This document shows, piece by piece, positions 1-7,270 of a stretch of 64,000 bases of DNA. Source of the stretch: Marinoscillum pacificum (GTDB lineage: Bacteria; Bacteroidota; Bacteroidia; Cytophagales; Cyclobacteriaceae). Numbering within the stretch: position 1 is the first letter of the stretch; the number at the start of each line of letters is the position of its first letter. The notes below the pieces were generated by a model, which worked only from the letters and a program-made list of their open reading frames with translations, had not been told where the DNA came from and ran no database searches. A program made the translations under genes and the position numbers. The stretch spans positions 186,001 to 250,000 of the forward strand of contig NZ_JAMZMJ010000001.1 of NCBI RefSeq assembly GCF_024714495.1, given 5' to 3'.

Positions 1-110
1 GCACAAATTTGATTTTGGCTTGCTATTTGTAATATAGAATCAAACAATATCTAAATCCTAAATCCAAAAGGTGAGAAATACGTTTTGATAGCGTAATAAA
101 TCTGAACAGA

Positions 111-593
111 ATGAAAAGTAATAAACTAAAATTTTACACTCTAAATGGAGTCCTTTTATTGGCACTCGTTGTTGGTTTTTCTTCTTGTAAGAACAAGAAA
201 AAAATGTCTGACATTTCTGATCCGAATACCGTAGGTCAGCAAATCGAAGAAGAATTAGAAGAGACAGAAGAGGAGATTCCTGAAGAAAGAGTTGCGGTTA
301 AAGAACCAACAAAATCTGAGAGACTGGAAAATTACTTCCAGGCCATAGCTCAAGCATCTTCTACAGCATCAGCGAATAGCAGTATTAGCGAGGCACTGAC
401 AATGTTTTCTAATCCTAATGCACCAGTTCTAATTGTAATCTACAGAGGAAGTGGTAACCCGGATTATGACGAGCCAACAACCATCAAAAAGTATCTGGAA
501 TACCTAAAGGATACGAAAAACAATAAGGCTGTAGTAGAGGAGATGGTCCTTGATGACTATGGTAAAATCAAAGAATTGGTTCTTAAGAAGTAA
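111..593 (+). CDS. Putative lipoprotein, unknown function
   Basis: 160 residues. The first ~26 residues form a signal peptide ending in a lipobox (FSSC, Cys at residue 26), so the mature protein is probably a lipid-anchored envelope protein. An acidic, Glu-rich linker follows (about residues 43-62). The C-terminal half (about 75-160) is a compact domain with a segment, APVLIVIYRGSGN, that looks like a beta strand and turn. I do not recognise a characterised family. It is the first of five same-strand genes that run to 5057 with gaps of 27 bp or less or with overlaps, so it is probably co-transcribed with them. The start is the ATG directly before a basic n-region. The gene is confident; the function is unknown. 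Confidence 0.8.
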   Translation: MKSNKLKFYTLNGVLLLALVVGFSSCKNKKKMSDISDPNTVGQQIEEELEETEEEIPEERVAVKEPTKSERLENYFQAIAQASSTASANSSISEALTMFSNPNAPVLIVIYRGSGNPDYDEPTTIKKYLEYLKDTKNNKAVVEEMVLDDYGKIKELVLKK

Positions 594-602
594 TAACTCA
601 AA

Positions 603-1190
603 ATGAAGATCAAGATGAAATTGAATAAATATTTTCTATTAGTAGCATTCTCTTTAGTTGCTGTGTTTACAGTATCTGCTCAAGACGATGTAGATCCAAG
701 AAGGAAACAAGCCATTGACTCGTTAGCACTAGAGAAAGTAAAAGATTTAAGTAAGTATATCAGCATTATTGGTGATAAGAAAACTCAGTTTTCAGAAGCA
801 CAGCGCGTAATGGACAGAGCTGAAGAGCTTTTTGCTGATGATAGCGAAATGGGCGTTTCTTCACTTAGCAGGGAGGAAATCACTTATTATAAAGTGCGCG
901 AATACTTCGAGCGTCTAATGGCGCTCAACTATGATAAGGTCACTATCAAGTGGTATGATATTCACTATATCAGTGATTTGGAAAAACAACCTGATGGTAC
1001 TTATGTAGGGGTGATCACAATCTATCAACGATTTGAAGGAACATCTGATGATGGTCTAAGTTATAAGGATACCACCAAAAAAGACATTACGATTTATGTG
1101 AAGAAAAAAGAGACACAAATCGCCGGAAGAACTATCGAATTCTGGGATGTACTATTGGGTGATGTACGTGTAACTGAAACCTCTGCATGA
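603..1190 (+). CDS. Exported protein, unknown function (possible NTF2-like fold)
   Basis: 195 residues with a cleavable signal peptide ending near VSAQ (about residue 27), so it should be exported to the periplasm or surface. The mature part has a helical N-terminal half, then alternating strands from about residue 100 (TIKWYDIHYISD, GVITIYQRFEG, ITIYVKKKE). That pattern resembles the small alpha+beta cone of NTF2-like proteins; this is inference by eye only. A second in-frame ATG four codons later (615) would also give a good signal peptide. It starts 9 bp after the upstream lipoprotein gene and overlaps the next gene by 4 bp (ATGA), which suggests translational coupling. Confidence 0.8.
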   Translation: MKIKMKLNKYFLLVAFSLVAVFTVSAQDDVDPRRKQAIDSLALEKVKDLSKYISIIGDKKTQFSEAQRVMDRAEELFADDSEMGVSSLSREEITYYKVREYFERLMALNYDKVTIKWYDIHYISDLEKQPDGTYVGVITIYQRFEGTSDDGLSYKDTTKKDITIYVKKKETQIAGRTIEFWDVLLGDVRVTETSA

Positions 1191-2017
1191 GAATACTAGC
1201 AATTCTTAGTTTAACAATATTATGCTTTCATACATCAGTGGGCCAGGGGCTCACTGATGAAATGAAAGATACCGAGGAGAAGCTTTATGCTTCCACCAAA
1301 CAAATCAACCAGTTTCTTAGACGCTTCAATGGTGAAGAAGATGAAGAAGGCAATAGATACTACTCTGGTGATAAAAAATACCGTGATGATGGCCTTCGTA
1401 AGAAGTATCTCCCAGTGTTATTCGATAAGGAAACTGGATATATCAGTGAAACAGTAGCCAAAGACTTCATCAAAGAAGTTACTGATAAACGTAACCCGGA
1501 ATTTCTTGATCTCCATGATAAAGAAATGTTCGCTGAAGTGTCAGCGATTTTTACTTATAAAGGAAAAGAAACTTCAGCATTGCTTTATATGAAAATGCAA
1601 CAGCAAGGCTTGGGCTACGAATGGGTTATCGATGATGTGGCGTTTGATCCATTCAAGAAATTATATAAGAAGGATACTTCTGAAGCAAAGCGTTTTATGC
1701 ACCCCATGAGTCATGAATTAGGATTTATGACGCTGCGAAAAGCACTTCAAAATGAAAAGTATCCAGAACAATTCACTCCTAGAGAATATCAACCAGACTA
1801 CTTGACACTATTCTTATTTGAATTAAAAGCAGGTAATCTTAAGTTTAAAACAGTGAAGAACGTGAAATTTCACTTCTTTACAATCGATAATTGGTACTTC
1901 GAATTATCAAACTTTAATAGGCCAGGGTACAATACTGGTTGGCTAATTTCCAACCTGACAAAACTCGAAGGCAATCAGAAACAAATGATGAAAGATTACA
2001 TCTATGACAAGAACTAA
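1187..2017 (+). CDS. Exported protein, unknown function
   Basis: 276 residues with an N-terminal signal peptide (hydrophobic about residues 3-15, cleavage near VGQG). No lipobox is visible. The body mixes charged helices (about 25-110) with strands such as MFAEVSAIFTYKGKE and SALLYMKMQQQGL, then the sequence YEWVIDDVAFDPF, again recalling an NTF2-like sheet. The C-terminal third is rich in aromatic residues. It overlaps the upstream gene by 4 bp and the downstream leucine-rich-repeat gene by 14 bp, so the three are almost certainly one translation-coupled unit. No known family is recognised; a structural or assembly role in the envelope is a guess from context. Confidence 0.8.
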   Translation: MRILAILSLTILCFHTSVGQGLTDEMKDTEEKLYASTKQINQFLRRFNGEEDEEGNRYYSGDKKYRDDGLRKKYLPVLFDKETGYISETVAKDFIKEVTDKRNPEFLDLHDKEMFAEVSAIFTYKGKETSALLYMKMQQQGLGYEWVIDDVAFDPFKKLYKKDTSEAKRFMHPMSHELGFMTLRKALQNEKYPEQFTPREYQPDYLTLFLFELKAGNLKFKTVKNVKFHFFTIDNWYFELSNFNRPGYNTGWLISNLTKLEGNQKQMMKDYIYDKN

Positions 2018-4400
2018 CACCTGGTTCTCAGCTTTATTTCTATTGTTACTTTCTCTTTCTCAGGTCCATGCTCAGGATGCTGAGAATGATCCTTATATAG
2101 AGGAAGTACAAAGCTTAGTAAGTTTTTACAAGTATATGCTCAATACTGTGGGAGGCACCAAAACATCCACTCGAGACAAAGAAGTAATCATTACAGAAAG
2201 CTATAAAAAAGCATTTAAGGATGGTTTCGTGCAAGTGGAAGATGATTTACTCCCAGATAGAAATGCAATAACCAATAAAGACATCAGCGCATACCTTCGT
2301 GATGTCGACTTCTTTTTTAAAGACATCAAATTTGATTTTCAGGAGATAGAAATAACGAAAGGAGAGCGAGATAATGGTAAAGACTATTATTTGGTATCCT
2401 TTCAAAATCAGATAGAAGCCACTACGTTAGAAGGCGAATCCTATAACAGAGGAGATAAGCGCTACATAGAAGTGAACTTCGATCCGGAAAGTAGTGACCT
2501 GAAAATAGTAAGTGTTTATTCCACCAAGATCAGTCGTGAGAAAGAGCTTAGAAATTGGTGGGAGAGCCTGTCATTTGAGTGGACACGTATATTTAAAGCA
2601 TATGTGCCTTTCGAAACGATAGACAAAGATGTGCTAATCAGAATTGCGGATATTGATAGTTTGAATTTGAGTAACAATCAGTTCATTCAATCTGTTAAAC
2701 CTTTGGCTGCATTGAAAAAGCTCCGCTATTTAGATATTTCCAATACTAAGGTAAATGATCTCACTCCACTGAGATATTCTCCCAGGCTGCAAACACTAAT
2801 TGCAACAAGTAGTGCGGTAAATGACATCTCAGTAATTCAATATTTCGAAGGTTTGAAGCATTTGGATCTGAGCAGAACCAATGTGACGAATATCGAGGCT
2901 ATATCAAGTACAGCATTAGAAAGTCTGAATCTGAGCGGAACCAATGTAATTGTTTTTACGCCATTGAATTCAGTGGCTACGTTGAAGAAAGTTGTTTTGG
3001 CTAACACGGCATTTTCTAACACGACACAATTAGCCAAGAATAGTCAATTGACTTATGCTGACTTATCAAGAACTGGCATTACCTCAGTGCAACCATTGTC
3101 TGGTTGTCAAAACCTGACTTATCTAGACGTTTCTGAATCTTACATAACTGATCTGAACGGAGCGGGTCAAATGACAGCCTTAAAGGAGCTTTACATCAAC
3201 CAGACCAGAATCAATAGTCTGGCACCATTGAAGGGTTTGAAGAGCCTGAAAAAGATCTATGCAGACTACTCAGGTATCAATGAGCGATTAGCGTCTGACT
3301 TCATGACCGCCAATAGAGGAGTCCTTATCATTACTAACTCTGAAAAAATCATGGACTGGTGGTCTGGATTGAATGCAGAGTGGAAAAGTGCATTGCAAAC
3401 TTATTTGCCTGCCAGACCAGGAAAAGAGGATATTGCAAAGCTGATTAACATCGATTCTCTAGATCTAAGTAACAGACGAATACTGGATGGAGCTCCTTTG
3501 GCTCGGTTTAATCGCATGCGTTATTTGGATATTTCTAAAAACCTGATCACCAACTTTGACTTCACGGCAGAGATGGAGGATCTTGAGTTTTTGAAAGCTG
3601 TAAAAATGCCAGCAACAAGCACGGCAGGACTAGAAGTTAACAAGAATCTAAAGTATTTAATCCTCACTGAAAGTATTGTAAAAGATATTCAGTCTCTGGA
3701 AGCTTTGGGCAAATTAGAATTGCTCGATGTAGAAGCTACAGCGGTATCAGAGAGTGGAGTAAAGGACTTTTTACAAGTTAGTCCAAACACAGTAGTAATT
3801 TATCGTCCAACCGAACTTCATGAATGGTGGGATAATCTACCAGGGGAATGGAGAGATGAGTTTGATTTGGAAAAAGTAGATTCCTATCATTTACATCAGT
3901 TAACGGAAAGTAAAGAAGTCAAAATTGAGAACAGTCGGATTTCTTCTTTGCGACCGTTGGATATGTTTATTAACTTAAGAAAAGTTTACCTGGACAAAAC
4001 CGGTATTACCAGCTTGATAGATTTGGCACCACATGAGCATATAGAAGAGATTGTATGCAAGAATGGGCCGTTGATGGATTTGGAGTCAATTGAGGAGCAT
4101 TATGAGCTTAAAAAGCTTGATATCAGCAATACGGCTGTAGATGATTTGCGCCCGTTGAGAGACAGTAGGAGCTTGAATTACCTGAACTGTTCTGGAACAA
4201 ATATTAAGAATCTAAAAGGACTTGAAGAATTATACAGCTTAAATTATTTAGATATTAGTAACACCAGAGTTTGGCGAATGGATAGGCTTTACGATATTCG
4301 CAGCCTAAACACCTTGGTTTGCTACAATACCAGAATCAGGACCAGAACCATGGACGAATTCAAGGCAGAGTTTCCTGATTGCGAAATAACCTTTTACTAA
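2004..4400 (+). CDS. Exported leucine-rich-repeat protein with three WW-headed modules
   Basis: 798 residues. A signal peptide (to about VHAQ, residue 24) is followed by an alpha+beta domain (about 30-175) that resembles the small exported proteins upstream. Three modules follow, each opening with a WW-x(2)-L-x(3)-EW motif (starting at about residues 184, 451 and 606) and continuing into leucine-rich repeats of the LxxLxxLDISNTxVxDLxPL type with ~22-residue periodicity. LRR solenoids are protein-binding scaffolds, so this is probably the interaction component of the operon, acting outside the cytoplasm. There is no T9SS tail; it ends directly after the last repeat. It overlaps the upstream gene by 14 bp. 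The partner is unknown. Confidence 0.85.
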   Translation: MTRTNTWFSALFLLLLSLSQVHAQDAENDPYIEEVQSLVSFYKYMLNTVGGTKTSTRDKEVIITESYKKAFKDGFVQVEDDLLPDRNAITNKDISAYLRDVDFFFKDIKFDFQEIEITKGERDNGKDYYLVSFQNQIEATTLEGESYNRGDKRYIEVNFDPESSDLKIVSVYSTKISREKELRNWWESLSFEWTRIFKAYVPFETIDKDVLIRIADIDSLNLSNNQFIQSVKPLAALKKLRYLDISNTKVNDLTPLRYSPRLQTLIATSSAVNDISVIQYFEGLKHLDLSRTNVTNIEAISSTALESLNLSGTNVIVFTPLNSVATLKKVVLANTAFSNTTQLAKNSQLTYADLSRTGITSVQPLSGCQNLTYLDVSESYITDLNGAGQMTALKELYINQTRINSLAPLKGLKSLKKIYADYSGINERLASDFMTANRGVLIITNSEKIMDWWSGLNAEWKSALQTYLPARPGKEDIAKLINIDSLDLSNRRILDGAPLARFNRMRYLDISKNLITNFDFTAEMEDLEFLKAVKMPATSTAGLEVNKNLKYLILTESIVKDIQSLEALGKLELLDVEATAVSESGVKDFLQVSPNTVVIYRPTELHEWWDNLPGEWRDEFDLEKVDSYHLHQLTESKEVKIENSRISSLRPLDMFINLRKVYLDKTGITSLIDLAPHEHIEEIVCKNGPLMDLESIEEHYELKKLDISNTAVDDLRPLRDSRSLNYLNCSGTNIKNLKGLEELYSLNYLDISNTRVWRMDRLYDIRSLNTLVCYNTRIRTRTMDEFKAEFPDCEITFY

Positions 4401-4427
4401 ACAACCAGTATTTATTTTCACTTAAAC

Positions 4428-5057
4428 ATGAAGAGACAAGATTTCAGTTTGAGAATCACCGCACTAGTCCTATTATTAATCAGTTCATTTGCAGTAGTTG
4501 CTCAAGAGGAAGAAGCTGCTGTCGACCAACCTCAAACACTGAAAGGTACGTTTGATGGTATGATGGAAAAGTATTCTACTTATGAGCAGTACAAAGTCAT
4601 TCCCATTACCAGAATGAATCAGTTCTGGGTAGAAGTGAATGATTCTTTGATCACCAAAGATCGATCAATCAGTCAATTGAATGTAGAGATTGTGGCGCTT
4701 AATGCAATGATTGATTCACTGAAAAGTGATCTGGCTACTGTAAAGAATAATCTCGAGACTAGTGAGGCTACCAATTCTGAAATCAGTTTTGTAGGCATCC
4801 CTTTTGATAAAACTGTCTATCACATTCTAGTTTGGACGATCATTATCATTTTGGCGGCTTTGGCAGTAATAGCTTACTTCATGTATATCCGAAGTAATGG
4901 CTTAACTTCCAGATTCAAGAAAGATTTGGAACAGATGCGTCATGAATATGACGAACATAGAGATAAGAGCAGGGAAGTACAAGTGAGGCTGAAGCGTGAA
5001 CTTCAAACAGCTGTCAACACTATAGAAGAAATGAAAAGAGGTGGGGCAAGAAGATAA
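4428..5057 (+). CDS. Exported/membrane coiled-coil protein, unknown function
   Basis: 209 residues: signal peptide ending near VVAQ (residue 25), a heptad-rich segment (about 70-115, SQLNVEIVALNAMIDSL), one strong membrane span (about 135-153, ILVWTIIIILAALAVIAYF) and a long charged C-terminal coiled coil (about 160-205). Predicted topology is periplasmic N-part and cytoplasmic coil. Proteins with this layout are, from memory, common in Bacteroidota and are sometimes labelled tRNA (guanine-N1)-methyltransferase. Nothing in this sequence supports a methyltransferase. It is the last gene of the five-gene cluster, 27 bp after the LRR gene and just before a strong terminator. Confidence 0.75.
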   Translation: MKRQDFSLRITALVLLLISSFAVVAQEEEAAVDQPQTLKGTFDGMMEKYSTYEQYKVIPITRMNQFWVEVNDSLITKDRSISQLNVEIVALNAMIDSLKSDLATVKNNLETSEATNSEISFVGIPFDKTVYHILVWTIIIILAALAVIAYFMYIRSNGLTSRFKKDLEQMRHEYDEHRDKSREVQVRLKRELQTAVNTIEEMKRGGARR

Positions 5058-5078
5058 TTGACTTCCTACATCTAAAAT

Positions 5079-5107
5079 AAAAAAGCCGGCATGCGCCGGC
5101 TTTTTTA
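5079..5107. terminator. Bidirectional intrinsic terminator
   Basis: A GCCGGC/GCCGGC stem (5085-5090 and 5095-5100) with an ATGC loop is preceded by a run of A and followed by six T. It can therefore stop transcription from both sides: the five-gene + operon and the minus-strand IF2N-like gene, whose TAA stop lies inside the T tract. Confidence 0.9.
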
Positions 5108-6001
5108 TGTATTTAACCATCTCCAGAACTTTCCTAATACTGTTTTAGGCTTAGGTCTGGTATCTGCAGTTTGGGCTGCTTTACTTGGTTTCTTTTTCTT
5201 TGTTTTAGTAATCGGAACAGGCTTAGAAATCTTTTGTTTATAATGTTCCGCTTTCTGTTCTTTGATTTTCCTTTCCTCTAGCTGCTTTTTTCTAGCTTCC
5301 TGGCGCGCTATGCGTTTTTCTTTTTCGCGTTTATTCTTAAGTCTGCGAGCTTCTCTTTCTTCTTCGGTAAGCCTTCTTCTGCTATTCTTATGATGATGTC
5401 TGATGACTTTAGTCTCAGTTTGTTGCTCTTCAGAGTGGGTTGATTCAGTAGGTTCATCTTCTGATATTTCGTCCTCTTCTTTGGCTGCTTTAGGTTCAGG
5501 AAGATCTATTTTGCCTACCACTTTCAGTCCAGGTAGTTCAACCTTGGGAGCTTTAATAACATCAAATTCTGTTAATACAGGAGCTTCATCTTCTTCGGTG
5601 TTTAGCTCAGCTGCTGTGATACTAACGACCTGCTTCATAGCATTAGACTCCTCAACTAACGGCTCTTGAATCTTATCCTCGTCCTCTAATTCTGGATCCT
5701 CATTTTCCAAAATTGGAGTTAGTTCAGTGCCATCTTCAGCTATTTCAGTGGTTGGTATGGCTTGTTCTGGTATACTTTCCTCTAACTCAGAAACGTTAGC
5801 TTCTTCTTCTTGAGTTTCGTTGATTATCTCTTCTTCAGAAGGAATTAAATCCGGCCTAAAATGAGCAATGACGTTCTTTTCGTCTTCTTCTTCAATTTTG
5901 ACGTTAGGGTGGTCATTCTTTTCAATTCCTGATTCTCGAAGGAACTGAACTATTTCTGTTGTGCTGGTTTCTAAGTGTCTTGCAAGTTGGCCGAGCCTCA
6001 T
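5105..6001 (-). CDS. Stand-alone IF-2 N-terminal-domain-like protein
   Basis: 298 residues. Residues 1-50 (MRLGQLARHLETSTTEIVQF, then a helix and a DHPNVKIEEED segment) closely resemble the small helical N-terminal module of bacterial initiation factor IF-2, but there is no GTPase or any other IF-2 domain. The remainder is low-complexity: an acidic Glu/Asp-rich stretch (about 55-200), then a highly basic Lys/Arg-rich stretch (about 205-290) and a short GKFWRWLNT tail. It looks like an RNA- or ribosome-associated protein; that is inference from composition. The ATG start matches the beginning of the IF2N module. It is transcribed toward the terminator it shares with the + strand operon. Confidence 0.8.
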   Translation of the reverse strand: MRLGQLARHLETSTTEIVQFLRESGIEKNDHPNVKIEEEDEKNVIAHFRPDLIPSEEEIINETQEEEANVSELEESIPEQAIPTTEIAEDGTELTPILENEDPELEDEDKIQEPLVEESNAMKQVVSITAAELNTEEDEAPVLTEFDVIKAPKVELPGLKVVGKIDLPEPKAAKEEDEISEDEPTESTHSEEQQTETKVIRHHHKNSRRRLTEEEREARRLKNKREKEKRIARQEARKKQLEERKIKEQKAEHYKQKISKPVPITKTKKKKPSKAAQTADTRPKPKTVLGKFWRWLNT

Positions 6002-6062
6002 GAGGAAATCTTATTTGCTCGCAAAAATAGGAAACTGTTGCAAATCAGGCTCCTAGAAACTG

Positions 6063-6335
6063 TTATTTGTTTGTATTCTCCGCAGATTGTGCCATAAAAC
6101 TGGCTTCCCATTCATTCATACGGTCTTCTATACGTTTTAAGTGACCTTTTTTGTCCTTTCGTTTCAAAAAACGCACGTACTTTTTAAGAAATGGAATTTT
6201 TGGAGCTAGTATAAATAGCGAAAGGAAGACCAACACATACCCAAAAGGGATAAAAGGTATGCACATTAAGACGATACCTAGTAAAGCGAATAACCCGCCT
6301 AAAAAATATCTGATGTATGAACTATATGCTTGCAA
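6063..6335 (-). CDS. Small membrane protein, PGPGW-like
   Basis: About 90 residues from a TTG codon 2 bp after the stop of the upstream dehydrogenase gene; no ATG or GTG is available before the membrane part. The open frame extends further upstream to 6437, inside the dehydrogenase gene, with another TTG there. Two hydrophobic segments (FLGGLFALLGIVLMCIPFIP and GYVLVFLSLFILAPKIPFL) joined by a Pro/Gly turn resemble the PGPGW family of small membrane proteins. A basic, charged C-terminal tail follows. It is probably translated by coupling to the dehydrogenase gene. Family assignment is tentative and the start is uncertain. Confidence 0.6.
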   Translation of the reverse strand: MQAYSSYIRYFLGGLFALLGIVLMCIPFIPFGYVLVFLSLFILAPKIPFLKKYVRFLKRKDKKGHLKRIEDRMNEWEASFMAQSAENTNK

Positions 6336-6337
6336 AT

Positions 6338-7270
6338 CTATCTTGTTTTGAAATTGGCCACATGATCGAAGACCTTTTTCAAAAGTATGGATCTGGCTTT
6401 TGATGAGGCCCAAGCTATGTGGGGAGTAACTATACAATTAGATAACATCAAAAGTGGATGATTTGTTACAGGTGGCTCATTGATCATCACATCTAACGCC
6501 GCAGCTGCGATGGTTTTGTCTTTCAAAGCATCTGTTAAATCGCTTTCATTGATCAGTCCACCACGAGCCGTGTTGATCAATATGGCAGAAGGCTTCATGG
6601 TTCTCAATAGCTTTTTATTGATCAAGCCCTCGCGTTCTGGTGTCATAGGCCAGTGTAAACTAACAATATCACCTCTTTTAAAACCTTCCTCAAGAGATAC
6701 AAGCTCGTAATCATCAAGATGTTTGGAGTGATTGCTCACTATTAATACCTCCATTCCGAAGGCTTTAGATACTTTAGCTACTTCGGAGCCAATTTGTCCA
6801 TATCCAACCACAGTGATGGTCTTAGAGGATAGCTCTGGAATTGTAGACAGTAAATAACTGAAGCCTTTATCACTATTCCATTCACCATTTTTTACTGATT
6901 GATCATGAGCCTCCACTTGATTGTAAAGCGTCAAGATCATGCTAAAGACATGTTGCGCGACAGATTGAGTACTATATCCTGAGACATTTTTAACCGAAAT
7001 ATCATATTTCTTAGCGGCATCCAGATCCACATTATCCATTCCTGTGGCAGAAATGATAACCAGTTGAAGATTAGGTAGTTTCTCAAACTCAGCAGCACCT
7101 AATTTAATCTTGTTAATGATTAGAATATCAGCATTCGCTGCTCTTTCTAAAACTTGATCCGGACTGGTACGCTCATAGATGGTAACATCTCCATATTCAT
7201 TTAATGGTTCCCAGCTAAGGTCTCCCGGGTTAGCATAAATACCATCCAGAACCACAATATTATACGACAT
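6338..7270 (-). CDS. D-2-hydroxyacid dehydrogenase, NAD-dependent (glycerate dehydrogenase-like)
   Basis: 310 residues, the usual length for the D-isomer-specific 2-hydroxyacid dehydrogenase family, which reversibly reduces 2-oxoacids with NAD(P)H. Visible landmarks are the Rossmann glycine motif GYGQIG (about residues 155-160), the catalytic Arg in NTARGG (about 232), the Glu in NEPP (about 264) and the His in TPHIAW (about 287). The likely substrate is hydroxypyruvate, glyoxylate or a similar small acid; it cannot be fixed from sequence. Its start overlaps the end of the acyl-CoA ligase gene by 11 bp, so both are translated from one mRNA. Confidence 0.9.
   Translation of the reverse strand: MSYNIVVLDGIYANPGDLSWEPLNEYGDVTIYERTSPDQVLERAANADILIINKIKLGAAEFEKLPNLQLVIISATGMDNVDLDAAKKYDISVKNVSGYSTQSVAQHVFSMILTLYNQVEAHDQSVKNGEWNSDKGFSYLLSTIPELSSKTITVVGYGQIGSEVAKVSKAFGMEVLIVSNHSKHLDDYELVSLEEGFKRGDIVSLHWPMTPEREGLINKKLLRTMKPSAILINTARGGLINESDLTDALKDKTIAAAALDVMINEPPVTNHPLLMLSNCIVTPHIAWASSKARSILLKKVFDHVANFKTR

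Noticed and set aside
5403-5669. Ser-rich open frame on the + strand opposite the IF2N-like gene
   Set aside because: It is the complement of a Glu/Asp/Lys-rich coding region, which produces long Ser/Val-rich shadow frames; no start context.
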